Assembly (NCBI RefSeq): GCF_015832195.1 | Contig: NC_052034.1 | Span: forward strand, 4,179,501 to 4,243,500 | Source of the DNA: Motacilla alba alba | Lineage: Eukaryota; Chordata; Aves; Passeriformes; Motacillidae | DNA: 64,000 bases | Reading direction: 5' to 3' | Shown: one piece after another, positions 1-23,100 of the stretch | Numbering within the stretch: the first letter of the stretch is position 1 | How the letters are laid out: the number at the start of each line of letters is the position of its first letter | Notes under the pieces: model-generated | Seen by the model: the letters and a program-made list of their open reading frames with translations, nothing else | The model's database searches: none | Told to the model about the DNA's origin: nothing | Translations under genes and position numbers: made by a program

Positions 1-210
1 TTTTGTCGCCATCTTTTGTTGTTATTTTTTTAGCGGGAGATAGGGGTGATTTAGGGCTCACCAGAGCTGCCAGGATGCAGCAGGGTGGATTTTGCAAATC
101 TGTACAATTTTGGGGTGTGACTGGGGTTTGGGGACAATGCCTCGGAGTGGGGGATAACCCAGACAGGGGCTGCCAGTTTTGCCCAATGCTGCCACTGCCC
201 CGTGCTGCCT

Positions 211-318
211 GACAGCTAATTAGGGGAATTAATTTACTCTGGCTTCTGCGGTGTAAAAGGCATTATTTACTGGTTAATTGTCGTCATTACGAAATGTTAA
301 ATATCATTATTAATTTTG
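211..318. promoter_or_regulatory. Candidate homeodomain-site-rich regulatory island
   Basis: About 100 bp of AT-rich sequence sits in GC-rich flank and contains the palindrome CTAATTAG (216-223), then GAATTAAT, GGTTAATT and TATTAATT cores. Clustered TAAT cores are what many homeodomain factors bind. Enhancer function is inferred from composition and motif density only. Confidence 0.35.
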
Positions 319-595
319 CCACTTGCCTCCGGTGACGAATGAAGCACTGGGGAGCACTGGAGGCTCCCACCAGGTCACAGGGACACCCCAACATCGTGCA
401 AAGGCAGAACTGGCAGCTCACAGTGACGGGGAGGTGAGAGGAGGAGGATGGGCAGCACTGGCAGAGGTTGGGGTGCCCCCCAGACCCCTCTTCCACCCCA
501 CAGCCCATGATCACTGCTGCAATGAGCGCGTCCCAGTCTCAGCATCACCACCATGCCCAGGGCTGTGCGTCGCACAGGGCCCCGTTAAATCAGCA

Positions 596-760
596 CATCC
601 TCGCTCGCCTTTGATGTTACAAATAATTCAGCAATTTCCCTGGGTTTCAGCTGACTTTTCTTGCTTTGAATAGCCCCTGTACTTGCTCTTCCTTTTTTTG
701 CTGGAAAGATGAAGAATAATTAATTATCCGTGAAACGTTAAATGGTAAAAATGAACTCCT
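596..760. promoter_or_regulatory. Candidate AT-rich regulatory island
   Basis: AT-rich block about 2.5 kb upstream of the SEZ6 start, with AATAATTAATTAT near 715-727 and further A/T tracts. Composition contrasts sharply with both sides. Regulatory role is inferred. Confidence 0.3.
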
Positions 761-2671
761 CTCCCGTTAGCAGTGTGGTAATAGAACGGATGGAAAAGCC
801 TTGCTTGTGAGGTTACAGAGATGGTGGGATCTTTGGTGGGGTGCAAATCACCATCCCCAGGGCTCAGTGGCATCCCTCGAGCCATTGCTTTTGTTCTGCA
901 GGTCACCCCAACCACGGCTGAACGCAGACATCAGGGAGGTCTGCACCACCAAATCCCAAAAAGCAGCTGCAGGACCTCAATTTGCCTCAGGGTGAATTTC
1001 TGGGGGATCCCCCCAGCCCTGTGCCAAGGTCTCCATCACCCCTTCCATGTCCTCTTCGCCTGGGTTTGTACTGACTGGAAGCAAGGCTTGTGGCAGAAAG
1101 AAATCCATTTCCCTAAGCAGCTGGTGTGGGTCAAGAGAGCTCAGTAAAAACGAAATATTCCCTGTGTGGGCTGGGTGGATGGATGGGAAAACTCGGGGCT
1201 GGCAATGGCACGGGGAGGGGGAAATGGGGGCTCGGGGAACTGCCTGGCACAGGCTTTGGGAGCTGCCCTGTCCCAGATCCACGTGGCACTGGGGAAGTGG
1301 GGAACAGGGAACTTTGTTCTTTGGCCAAGGCTGGGCAAGGATCAGATGCAATTTGATGGGTGCTGGACTCTGCACCCACTGCACCCTTTTCGTCCACTGT
1401 ACGGTGGGACTGAAGTTTCCCAAAATCCCATCATCCATCTATGCCGGCCTCGTTTTTCACCAAGCACAAACCAACACTTAGAAAAGAATTAGGGAGCAAT
1501 GCTCTTCCCCAGGGAGCTGAGGCAAACATGGCATCCTTCTCTCCCAGCTGCAGCGTTGGCTCCACGCATGCTTGCCCCCATTTTCCTCCCCAGACCTCTC
1601 CATTCCCAATCCTTTGATGGCACCTGCAAAGAATTGTTTGTTTTCTGTCAAAAGCAACAGCGGCTGAAGGCAGCCCCTCATTAGCAGTCCAGGTACATGC
1701 CTGGGGATGCATCAGGCAGATTAAAATTATTTGAATATCATAATATTAGAAACTTCAATTTGGCCTCAAAATGCTCATCTTCCGAGCCCTACCAGGGCTT
1801 TGCTGCATTAAACATTGATGGTTCTACTGGCGGATCAAAGTTTTGGGTTTAGAGCTGAAAGTGCTTTGCAGAAGAGCCGGCAGCACCCCCGGGATGAGGA
1901 TCCCAGCATCGCTTCCAGCCCCACTCCCTCCACAGCCGTGGGGCTGGTGGCGCAACAGACAGTGCCACGGGGCTGGTGGCACACAGCCCATGACGTGGGA
2001 CTGGCCGCTGCTCCGTTCCCCGTGCCAAGCCATGCCGCTCTCCATGGCAGGAATGATGCGTGTCGGCAAAGCAGGGCCTGGGATTAAAACGAACCCCCCA
2101 GCGGAGCTGGCTGCGTGGGCCGTGCGTGCCGCGGGGCTGGCCGGGCTGCGGGGGATCCGGCGAGGAGAAGCCATCTGGGCTTTCGGAGGGATGGGGAGGG
2201 GGTTATTCAACAAAGAGATTTAAAAAAAAAATATATATTTTTAACACCCGCAAGAGCCGTCCGTCAGCCAACACAGAGCTGCTCGGTGCCGGTGCCAGCA
2301 CCATCTGCCCACTGCAGGGCTGGCTGCCCTCCGGGACCCCGAGGCAGGGGCTGGGGAGGGGCTCTTGGAACCCCACCACAAAGAATACCGGCCCCTCTCT
2401 GCACTGTTCGGGGTCCAGGTGTCTCTGCTTGGCGGATGATGAGCCCAGCCCGAATTTGGGCTATCTAGGGATGGGGAAGAGGAGACTGGGGGAAGGGAGG
2501 TGGCTGTGGTGGGAGTTCTGTAAGGTGGGGAGGCAGGATATGGTGAGGTGGGCACCGAGCGCCTTTCCCAGAGCCCTCGGTGGCTCCCACCCCGAAGGGT
2601 TGCCGGGATTCGGGGAGGAATGGGGGTGATGAGGCGATCCCCCTCCCCCAACCTTTATCTCCAGCTTCAGC

Positions 2672-3062
2672 GGGCGCCGCACTCGAAGAGTTACGGCGTG
2701 GGGGTGGGGTAGCAGGGAGGAGCCCCCCCCGCCAGCCTGCGGGATTGGAGGGCGCCTCGCTCGGAGAGTTACGGCCAGGGGTGGGTGGGTGTTGGGAGCC
2801 CCCCCTTCGTCCCTGCAATTAGCGAGCGCCCCTCTTGGAGCATTACGGCCGTCCCCCGCCCTGTCCCTGGCATTGGCGAGCATTACGGCGGGGGGGGGAT
2901 TTGAGGGGGAGGCGGGCAGGGCCCCCCCATCCTCCGCACATCCCCGGCGCCGGGTGTGCGCCGCGCTCGGAGCATTACGGCGCGGGGGGGCTGAGAGGGA
3001 GGCGGGGAGAGCCCCCCCCCCGATCCTCGGATTGGTGTGCGCCGCGCTCGGAGCATTACGGG
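2672..3062 (+). repeat. Degenerate promoter minisatellite with TTACGG core
   Basis: The core TTACGG occurs six times on the + strand at 2691, 2769, 2843, 2883, 2975 and 3056, mostly preceded by a CTCGGAG-like stretch and GCGCC/GCCGCG. Spacings are 78, 74, 40, 92 and 81 bp, so five of the six copies belong to units of roughly 75-90 bp with runs of C or G between them. The array ends about 115 bp upstream of the SEZ6 start codon, inside the promoter. Confidence 0.75.
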
Positions 3063-3108
3063 CCCCCCCCCTCCGCCGTCCCCGGTATCGGCGGGCGCCG
3101 CTCGGGGC

Positions 3109-3133
3109 GCCGCCGCCGCCGCCGCCGCCGCCG
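3109..3133 (+). repeat. GCC/CCG trinucleotide microsatellite
   Basis: About eight uninterrupted GCC triplets lie 43-67 bp before the SEZ6 ATG, probably in the 5' UTR. Such tracts are often length-polymorphic. Confidence 0.85.
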
Positions 3134-3175
3134 CGCCCGCAGCGGAGCTGTCCGCGGTGCTGACCGCCGCCGGCC

Positions 3176-16505
<13,330 letters not shown>

Positions 16506-17390
16506 GCGTGGGCAGCGTGGAGCTGGGCGCTGCAGCCACCCCTCCCGGGCCCCCCCGTGCCCGCCGGCCCCCGGCACGGGCTGGCAACACCTCTCCCAAG
16601 GAGACTCAAGCCGAGAGCTTGGCAGGACCCACCTGGGCACCGGCCACCCCCCTGCCACCCCCAATCCACCCGGACCCCCGTGGGCTCTGCCCGAGCCCCA
16701 CTGTCACCCAGCCCCCTGCACTGGGCTCATGAGAGGCTGAGCCAGTGGGGGTCCCCGGCCCCCATCCTCCCCCCCGGCCCCTGAGCTAGCGGGGATCCCC
16801 GGACCCTACCCTGCCCTTCGGGCTCCATCCGTCCCCCCCAGCCCCCCGCAGGGGGAAAGAGCAGCCCCCAGAGTCCCTGCGACGGAGGAGTGACACAGGC
16901 AGGGGGAGCAGCGCTGCGGGGACCCCCAGGTAAGGACAGGGCTCCCCGGGGCTGCAGCGGGGAGGGGACAAAGCCCCGGGGGGTGGGCGAGGGGCTTGGG
17001 TGGCCATGTGGATGCCCCCCCCCCCGCCCTCGCCCCCCTCCCAGCACAGGGCTGGTCCCCCCGCAACCCTGTGTCTCCCACCGCCGCCACGCAGGGACGT
17101 GTCCCTCCCGTGTCCCCAGCATGCTGCGTGTCCCCCCGGCCCCCGCTTGCTTCGCCCTCACCGGGGGGGTCCCTTCCGCCACCAGCGTGTCCCCCCCGCG
17201 CGTCCCGGCACCCCAGCGCGGCAGTGACGGGGTGGGCAGGGGCACCGGGCGTGGCTGTGCCCCATCCCACCGCCGCGTCCCGCCCGGGCTGGTGACCCCG
17301 GCCCCCGCCGCCCCCTCGATCTGGAGGGGACAACGCCCCCCTCCCCATCTTTTGGTTGTTTCATTAATAAAAACTGGTGTTTTAGAAGAA
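16506..17390 (+). other. SEZ6: SEZ6 3' UTR
   Basis: Very C-rich non-coding sequence between the SEZ6 stop and the poly(A) signal. It opens long frames on both strands that carry no recognisable protein. Confidence 0.75.
17366..17371 (+). terminator. SEZ6: SEZ6 poly(A) signal AATAAA
   Basis: Canonical hexamer followed within 10 bp by a GGTGTTTT element, the expected GU-rich downstream signal. It is about 940 bp before the PHF12 start codon. Confidence 0.8.
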
Positions 17391-17577
17391 GCGATGGCGT
17401 CTTCCTCAGCGAGGCCGGGCAGCTTGGGACGGGGATACACCCGCACACACCCCTTCCAGCGTGGACCCTGAGCCCACCTCACAGCTACCCCGATGACAAT
17501 CGCGACCCCCACGCCCGCCCCTCCCGTGCTCTCCGGGGGGGGTACTGCCGCTTTAAGAGGCGTGGCCTCTGCCGGGG

Positions 17578-17585
17578 TGACGTCA
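17578..17585. promoter_or_regulatory. Palindromic CRE (TGACGTCA)
   Basis: Full 8-bp CREB/ATF consensus at the upstream edge of the PHF12 CpG island. Occupancy unknown. Confidence 0.6.
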
Positions 17586-17903
17586 CAAACCGAGACCGCG
17601 CCCCCGCCACCCCGGCGCGCCGTGCGCCGCGCGCCCCCTGCCGACGCGCGCGCGTCCCGCCGCCCCGCCCCGCGTCGTCACGTCACCGACGTCCCCGCTT
17701 GCCCCGCCCGCCCGCTGGAACGTGACGGCCGCCACGCGCCTGCGCGAGAAGAGGGCGGAGAAGGGGCGGGGCGGGGCGGGGCCGCGCGGGGAGGCGCTTG
17801 GCGCGCGCGCAGTGGCTCCGCGTGCGTCCCGCCGCCCCCCCGCCCCTCCCCGCCGCCGCCGCCGCCGCCGCGCCAGGTCCGCGCGCGGGAGGCGGCGCGG
17901 GGC

Positions 17904-17913
17904 GCGCATGCGC
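17904..17913. promoter_or_regulatory. NRF1 consensus (GCGCATGCGC)
   Basis: Exact palindromic NRF1 motif within the PHF12 CpG island; a second exact copy occurs in the FLOT2 promoter. Confidence 0.6.
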
Positions 17914-18303
17914 GCGGGGCGGGCGGGGCGGGGGCGCGGAGTGCGCGTGCGCGCGGGGCCCGGAGCGTCGGCGCCGCCTGTGCGCGGGGCGTGCGCGGTG
18001 CGTGAGCGGCCGCGGCGGGCGCGGGGCCGCCGCCCCCTCCCTCCCTCACCCACCCACCCCCTGCGCGGCAATGGCAGCGGGCGTCGGGCCCCCCGCGGCC
18101 GCCCCCGGGCACGGCTGGAGGAGGAGGAGGACGACGCGCAAGCCGCAGCGGCCCGTGGGATAGGCCCCGCCGCCCGCCCGCCCCCGCCGCGCCGCGCCCC
18201 CCCCCCCGCCGCCTCGACGCGGAGCCGCCGCTGAGGGGCCGCCGCACGTCCCCGCCTCGCTCCCTCTCGCCGGGGGGGGCTCTCGGGGCCGCTCCTGGGC
18301 TGG

Positions 18304-18789
18304 ATGAATGTGGGAGAAGATGGAGACCAAGACGATCGTCTACGACCTGGACACCTCCGGGGGGCTGATGGAGGTGAGGCCCGGGACGCGGCGGGGGGGG
18401 CCGGACCGGGGGGGCAGCGGGGCTGCAAGATGGCGAGGGAGCCCCTCCAGCCCGGAGCCCCGTGGCCTTACAAGGAAGTGCGGAGGAACGGAGGCAGCTC
18501 GCCCGGCCCCCGGAGAGGCCCTGCCGGACACGGGGCGGGCGGGGCGGGCTCGGCCGGGGCTCTGTCCCCCCCCCGATCCCCTCCCGGAGGGCCCGGGGTC
18601 GCTGTCCCCCCGGCGGGCACGGGGAGAAGGGCGCTGGGTCAGGGTCCGTGCAGCCCCTGAGAGCCCGCTCTGTCTGTGTGTGCATGTGCAGCAAATCCAG
18701 GCCCTCCTGGCTCCCCCCAAGAGCGAAGATGGGGAGAAGAAGAGCAGGAGGCCCGAGAAGGAGCCCAGGCGAAGTGGCAGGGCCACTAA
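18304..18789 (+). other. Overlapping out-of-frame uORF at the PHF12 start
   Basis: ATG at 18304 lies four bases before the PHF12 ATG (ATGAATG). After splicing exon 1 to exon 2 (18304-18373 joined to 18692-18789) it reads 55 codons and stops at TAA 18787-18789. Both ATGs have T at -3. It could tune PHF12 translation. Confidence 0.5.
18308..18373 (+). CDS. PHF12: PHF12 exon 1
   Basis: Codes residues 1-22 ([20 protein letters not shown]...), identical in style to the mammalian N-terminus. Phase 0 donor GTGAGG. The 318-bp intron after it holds an AAGATGGCG YY1-like word at 18427. Confidence 0.95.
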
Positions 18790-20157
18790 CCACGATAGCT
18801 GCGATAGCTGCAAGGAAGGAGGGGATCTGCTGTGCTGCGATCACTGCCCCGCCGCTTTCCACCTCCAGTGCTGGTAAGGCTTGGCGCTCTCTCCCTCCGG
18901 ATCTGCCCAGAGCACCTTCCCTCCGGCCGCTCCCGCTTCCCGTTAGCTCCCGGGGAGGGGGGGGACGTGGGGCCGGCTGGAGCAGACAGGAACAAAAAGG
19001 AGGTGCAAACCCCGCTTGGGTCCGTCCCTCCTCGGACTAATCCACGGCGGCCGAGGTGAACCCTCCCCTGGCTGCTTTCTGGAGGGTTGGGGGTCCACCC
19101 TCCTCCTTTCTTTTTGTGCTGAGCAGCGGGCGAGAGGCCTGGAGGAGGAGCGAGGCCCGCTGGCTGCGCGGCCTGGCTGCCTTGGTGCTGCCCCTGCCCG
19201 GCCTTTCGCCCTCCCCAGCGGGAAACTTCCCCACCTCACCCCTCTCCAAGGGTGCCTGGCTTGCGGGGGACCCTCCGGAGGGCCCTGGCTGGAGAGGGGG
19301 AAGCCTGGTGGCGTCTCTGCACCAGGCCTGACGTTCCCAGTGCTTCCGTGCTGCTGCAGCTGCTGGGAATAATGGAGGTTGCTGTCTCTGTGTCTCCCTG
19401 CCTCACTGTTTACAATATGGCGACCTTCCTTTAAATTATATTTTTATTCTCAGCGCCATTTTGGCTGCATATATGACTTCCAAACCCTCGCAACACTCCC
19501 CACAGTATCTCAAACGTGAAAATACCTTCCCCGTGGAAATCCAGGCCTCCAGACTTTAACGTTGGCCGGGTTTATTCCTTTCCCTCCTTTTTTCCCCTTC
19601 CTCCTTGCTCTTCCGACCTGCTTGTCTCATCCGTGGGGGTGTCTGCCGTGAACTGGGGGGCTGCTTGCTGGGAGTTGTGTGGCTTTGTTGATGAAGGCAG
19701 AGCTTTCTGCGTGCAGATCTGGCTGCCGGCTGGGAATCGAGGTGCGTGTGGAAGCGGTGGCAGAGCTTGAGGTGCTGGAGGCTGCAGCAGGATGGGCTCT
19801 TGCTGCCTTCCCTCACAGCTTCCCAAGCTCTCCCGGCACAAAGCGACACCACGCCAAAAGCGCCTCAACTTTCCGCCCCAAAGTTTTTCCTTTTTCTGCA
19901 CCCGGAGCTTGGATGCATCCTGAAATCCCCCCTTTCAACAGTTGACACAGGCGGGCGGTTTGTGTTAAATTAGCACAGCCAGAGTGGATAATGGAGTGGA
20001 GGAGGGAGCGGGGCAAGTCAAACAGCTGGAGCCTGGGAGTACAGAGTATTCTTCCTTAGGGGAGATTTTTTAACCACATTCCTTTCTCTCTTTCATGCTT
20101 TGGAGCTTTGTTTGCCACCCTGTTACAGCTGTCTCCTCTGTGCTTTTTTTTCCCCTC

Positions 20158-20195
<38 letters not shown>

Positions 20196-23100
20196 TTGTT
20201 TTTTCTTGCTTTTTTCTGATTTTCATTTGCTTGTTGGCTATTCTGCATTTCCATGCTAATTGAGGGTGTCAGAACACTTATTGAACTGGCTGCTGATAGC
20301 AGGGAAGCTGAGTGTGCGGTCACAGTTCTGTAGGGAGTGTCCCGTTAGCAGCGTGTAGCCAGGCAAACCCGACAATGCTGTAGCATGCAGCCATGACATC
20401 ATCCCTCCTACCCTGAGGAAGTGCTACTGGTGGTGGTGCAGATCCTCTAATATTTACTAGCAGGATAGTAATTATCATTATTTTGCATCCAGTGTCCTTG
20501 ATGAGCTTTAATTTAAGGGTGGTTTTTTCCTTCTGCCGGGCGTAGTTGCTTTCGGGTGCATCCTGAGCGCTCTCCTAGTGAGGCTCGAGCGATGGCTAAA
20601 ACTTCACATTTTGGAATGGAGGAGCTGTGCCTAAGGCTGCAGAGTTAACTCGGAATCCTAGTTAAGTCTGACCATAAATGAGACTGCTTTGTGCGTGCCT
20701 AAATTTCACGGCTCAATTTGGTGATGTTTTTGTAGTTAGCGAGTGGGAAACAACCAGATAAATCAGATACCAGTAAAGCTTTCACTGTACCTGAGTTAGC
20801 TGCATTATAATTGTATAAGAATTTATATAAAATACTATAGAAAAATATATGTGTATCTTTAACTAGTGACTCTTAAGAACAGAAGTTAAAGAGCAATTCT
20901 AAATACTCTCTTTCACTCCTCTTCTGGGGTTTCTCAAGCGATCCCTTTGAGAGCAGCCCAGACCCTGCTGTGGGATGTGGCACAGTGTGGAAAGGCTTTG
21001 TCTGAAGGCCTCCAGCTTGGGCCTGGTTCTGCCTCCTTCCTCCTGGACCTTTGCTGGACCCTTGGCTGTGGCCTTCAGGTGACCTAGGTTGTCTCAAAGG
21101 GATGCTCAGGTTTTGTTTTCGTGTGTCTTCCCATTACCTCCTACATTTTGCTGGAAGTAAGCTTCCGTTCTGGATATAAACTTAGGCATAAAGGCAGCAC
21201 TTGCAACTTCCTTTCTGCCTCCTTTTTTTATTTAAAGAATAGTAGCTGTAATGCAAGGCTTGGTTTGAGTCACTTGAATAGCACTGCTGGAGCACTCTAA
21301 CTGACTCGTGTCAACAGCTTACCTGTTCTCTGAATATTTATTGTGAGCTTTAGTACCAGATTGAATTTATTATCAGTATAGCATAAAAAAAAGTAGCTTT
21401 TAATTAGTCTAGGGTTTGTGATCAGTTGATTACAGCTGTAATCAGCTCCCATACAGCTGGATGGGAGAGGCCATATTATAAAAGAAAAGGATTTTCAGGG
21501 GTATGATTGGCACAATTCGTGCAGTCAGCTGGAGACAAACCCAGTTCAGCTTCCCAGGAACTCGTGTTGCTCCTTCCTGTGCAGAGGAGGTTCTTCTGGA
21601 TCAAGTTGTTTAAGCCTGTAGTGAGGAAGTTGGCTTTGCTTGGTGTGTGACCCTCAGACTTCAGCAGTTTGCCTTAACTTCAGTTTAGCACTTAAACCCA
21701 TTGTCCTCTGCGAAAAACAGAGGGCACTTGGCCAAAGCTCCCAAAACTTTCAGAGTCTGATGGTATTACACATCTGAGGTGGTAAATAACAAGTTTTGTT
21801 GGTACACTGTGGAACGACTGCTCTTCTGAATTAACGTGGGGGGGAAGCGACTTCCCAATTCATCTGTTGGGCTGTCAGCTTTTCCCTCAACTCCATTTTG
21901 GAGTCGCTAGTTCAGTGTAAAGCTGCTGTGGGTGCTCTGAGAGGCCAGAGGATTCCAGCCTGGCTGCAGATAAACTGGCCTGGTGGGAGGGAAAAGTGTG
22001 AAATCCCTGCCAGATACTTAGTTTCAACATACTTGGATTAATATCACGGTCAGGTGACTCTCTTCAGGTTTGAATTTGCAGAGAGAGGTTTTTGGGGTCC
22101 CTAGTAATTCTTAACAACAGGACGTGGGATTTTTAGCTCTCAAGTTGGTGTCTGGTTCTGCTGTTTGCCCACAGTCTGCTGCTTTGGGTAACACTGTGCA
22201 TTTCCATCCTGATGTTCTGCCTTAGCCCAGGCCCCCAGGGATGGTGCACACTCCTTTACATGATTGAAAACCAATTTTCCAGTGCTACTTCTATTCTTTC
22301 CCATTTATATCCTGCTCCTGGCAATGCGATTGTTAGAATTCCCTGTGTTTTCTTGAGCTTGTAGTAAACTTGATTCACATTGAAGCGGGTTTGCAAAGTG
22401 ACTGATGTTGCAAATTCATTACGAAGGATTAGAAAGATCCCCGGGAGAGGAAAAGTTTAGTTAACAAGCTGGGGGAGGGGAGTGACAACAGGAGGGAGAA
22501 CCAACACAGAACAGTTTTGTGTTTGTTTTTTTTCTCTCTCTTTTTGTTTTTTTTTTAAAAGTCTCCCTGCCTGAGTTTCTGGTTGGAGGAGCCCAAAAGC
22601 ACAAACCTCGCTGAATGCTGCGGTTCAAGTCCCTCTTGTAAAATCTCATGCCGCTGGCTGTGCAGCTCTGCTGGCATGGCAGAGTGACCTCAGTCCCTTA
22701 AAGCTGACCAGTTATGTAAACGGCAGTGCCAGTTTTGTGGCCCTGCTCAGCAAAAAGGTTCCTCGTAGCTGGGCTTCCTCACTGCTGTGCTGGGAGAAGT
22801 GTTGTGTCCCTAACGGGGCCTGCTGCCTCCATCAAACTTTTTGCAACACCTCCTTGTGTTTGTATTTGCAGTGTTTGGCTCATTTCCCCTCCGATTTGGC
22901 AGTCTTCACCCAAGTGCTGGTGTCGAAGAACAGGAGTGACAGAGCTGCAAAGTGCAGCAGAGGAAGCTAAACTAGAGTGTTGGTATTTTCTATGAGTCAC
23001 ATTGTTTTAGTGCTTCGAACAAAGAATGGAAAAAAGTTGTGTTTGGCTGGTAGGACATCGATAACTCTTTCTCCACCTTATTCAGTCTAAAATGCCCTGC

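Larger units (their letters stand above)
1..2640. other. SEZ6 5' flanking region, no gene seen
   Basis: No open reading frame here resembles a known protein and none can be joined by credible splice sites. The stretch is GC-rich, interrupted by AT-rich islands at 211-318, 596-760, 1715-1775 and 2214-2245 (an A/T tract, not recognisably a mobile element). In mammals the neighbour on this side of SEZ6 is PIPOX; no PIPOX exon was recognised. The region is best read as distal regulatory flank of SEZ6. Confidence 0.5.
2640..3175 (+). promoter_or_regulatory. SEZ6: SEZ6 CpG-rich promoter and 5' UTR
   Basis: CpG-dense, TATA-less sequence directly upstream of the SEZ6 start codon, including the TTACGG repeat and a GCC trinucleotide tract. 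The transcription start cannot be fixed from sequence alone, but lies most plausibly in the last few hundred bases before 3176. Confidence 0.6.
17490..18307 (+). promoter_or_regulatory. PHF12: PHF12 CpG-island promoter and 5' UTR
   Basis: Extremely CpG-dense, TATA-less region. Recognisable sites: consensus CRE TGACGTCA (17578-17585), overlapping CGTCACGTCACC near 17678, four GGGG runs separated by single C (17763-17781, Sp1-type and G-quadruplex-capable), and the NRF1 consensus GCGCATGCGC (17904-17913). A strong-context upstream ATG at 18071 opens a 30-codon frame that closes at 18163. Confidence 0.8.

Noticed and set aside
17678..18862. 394-residue minus-strand ORF across the PHF12 CpG island
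   Set aside because: Frame kept open by extreme GC content. Arg/Pro/Ala low complexity throughout, with no protein similarity recognised.
20162..20194. Poly(T) run as the tail of a processed pseudogene on the minus strand
   Set aside because: No complement of a poly(A) signal and no recognisable coding sequence to its right; no target-site duplication seen.
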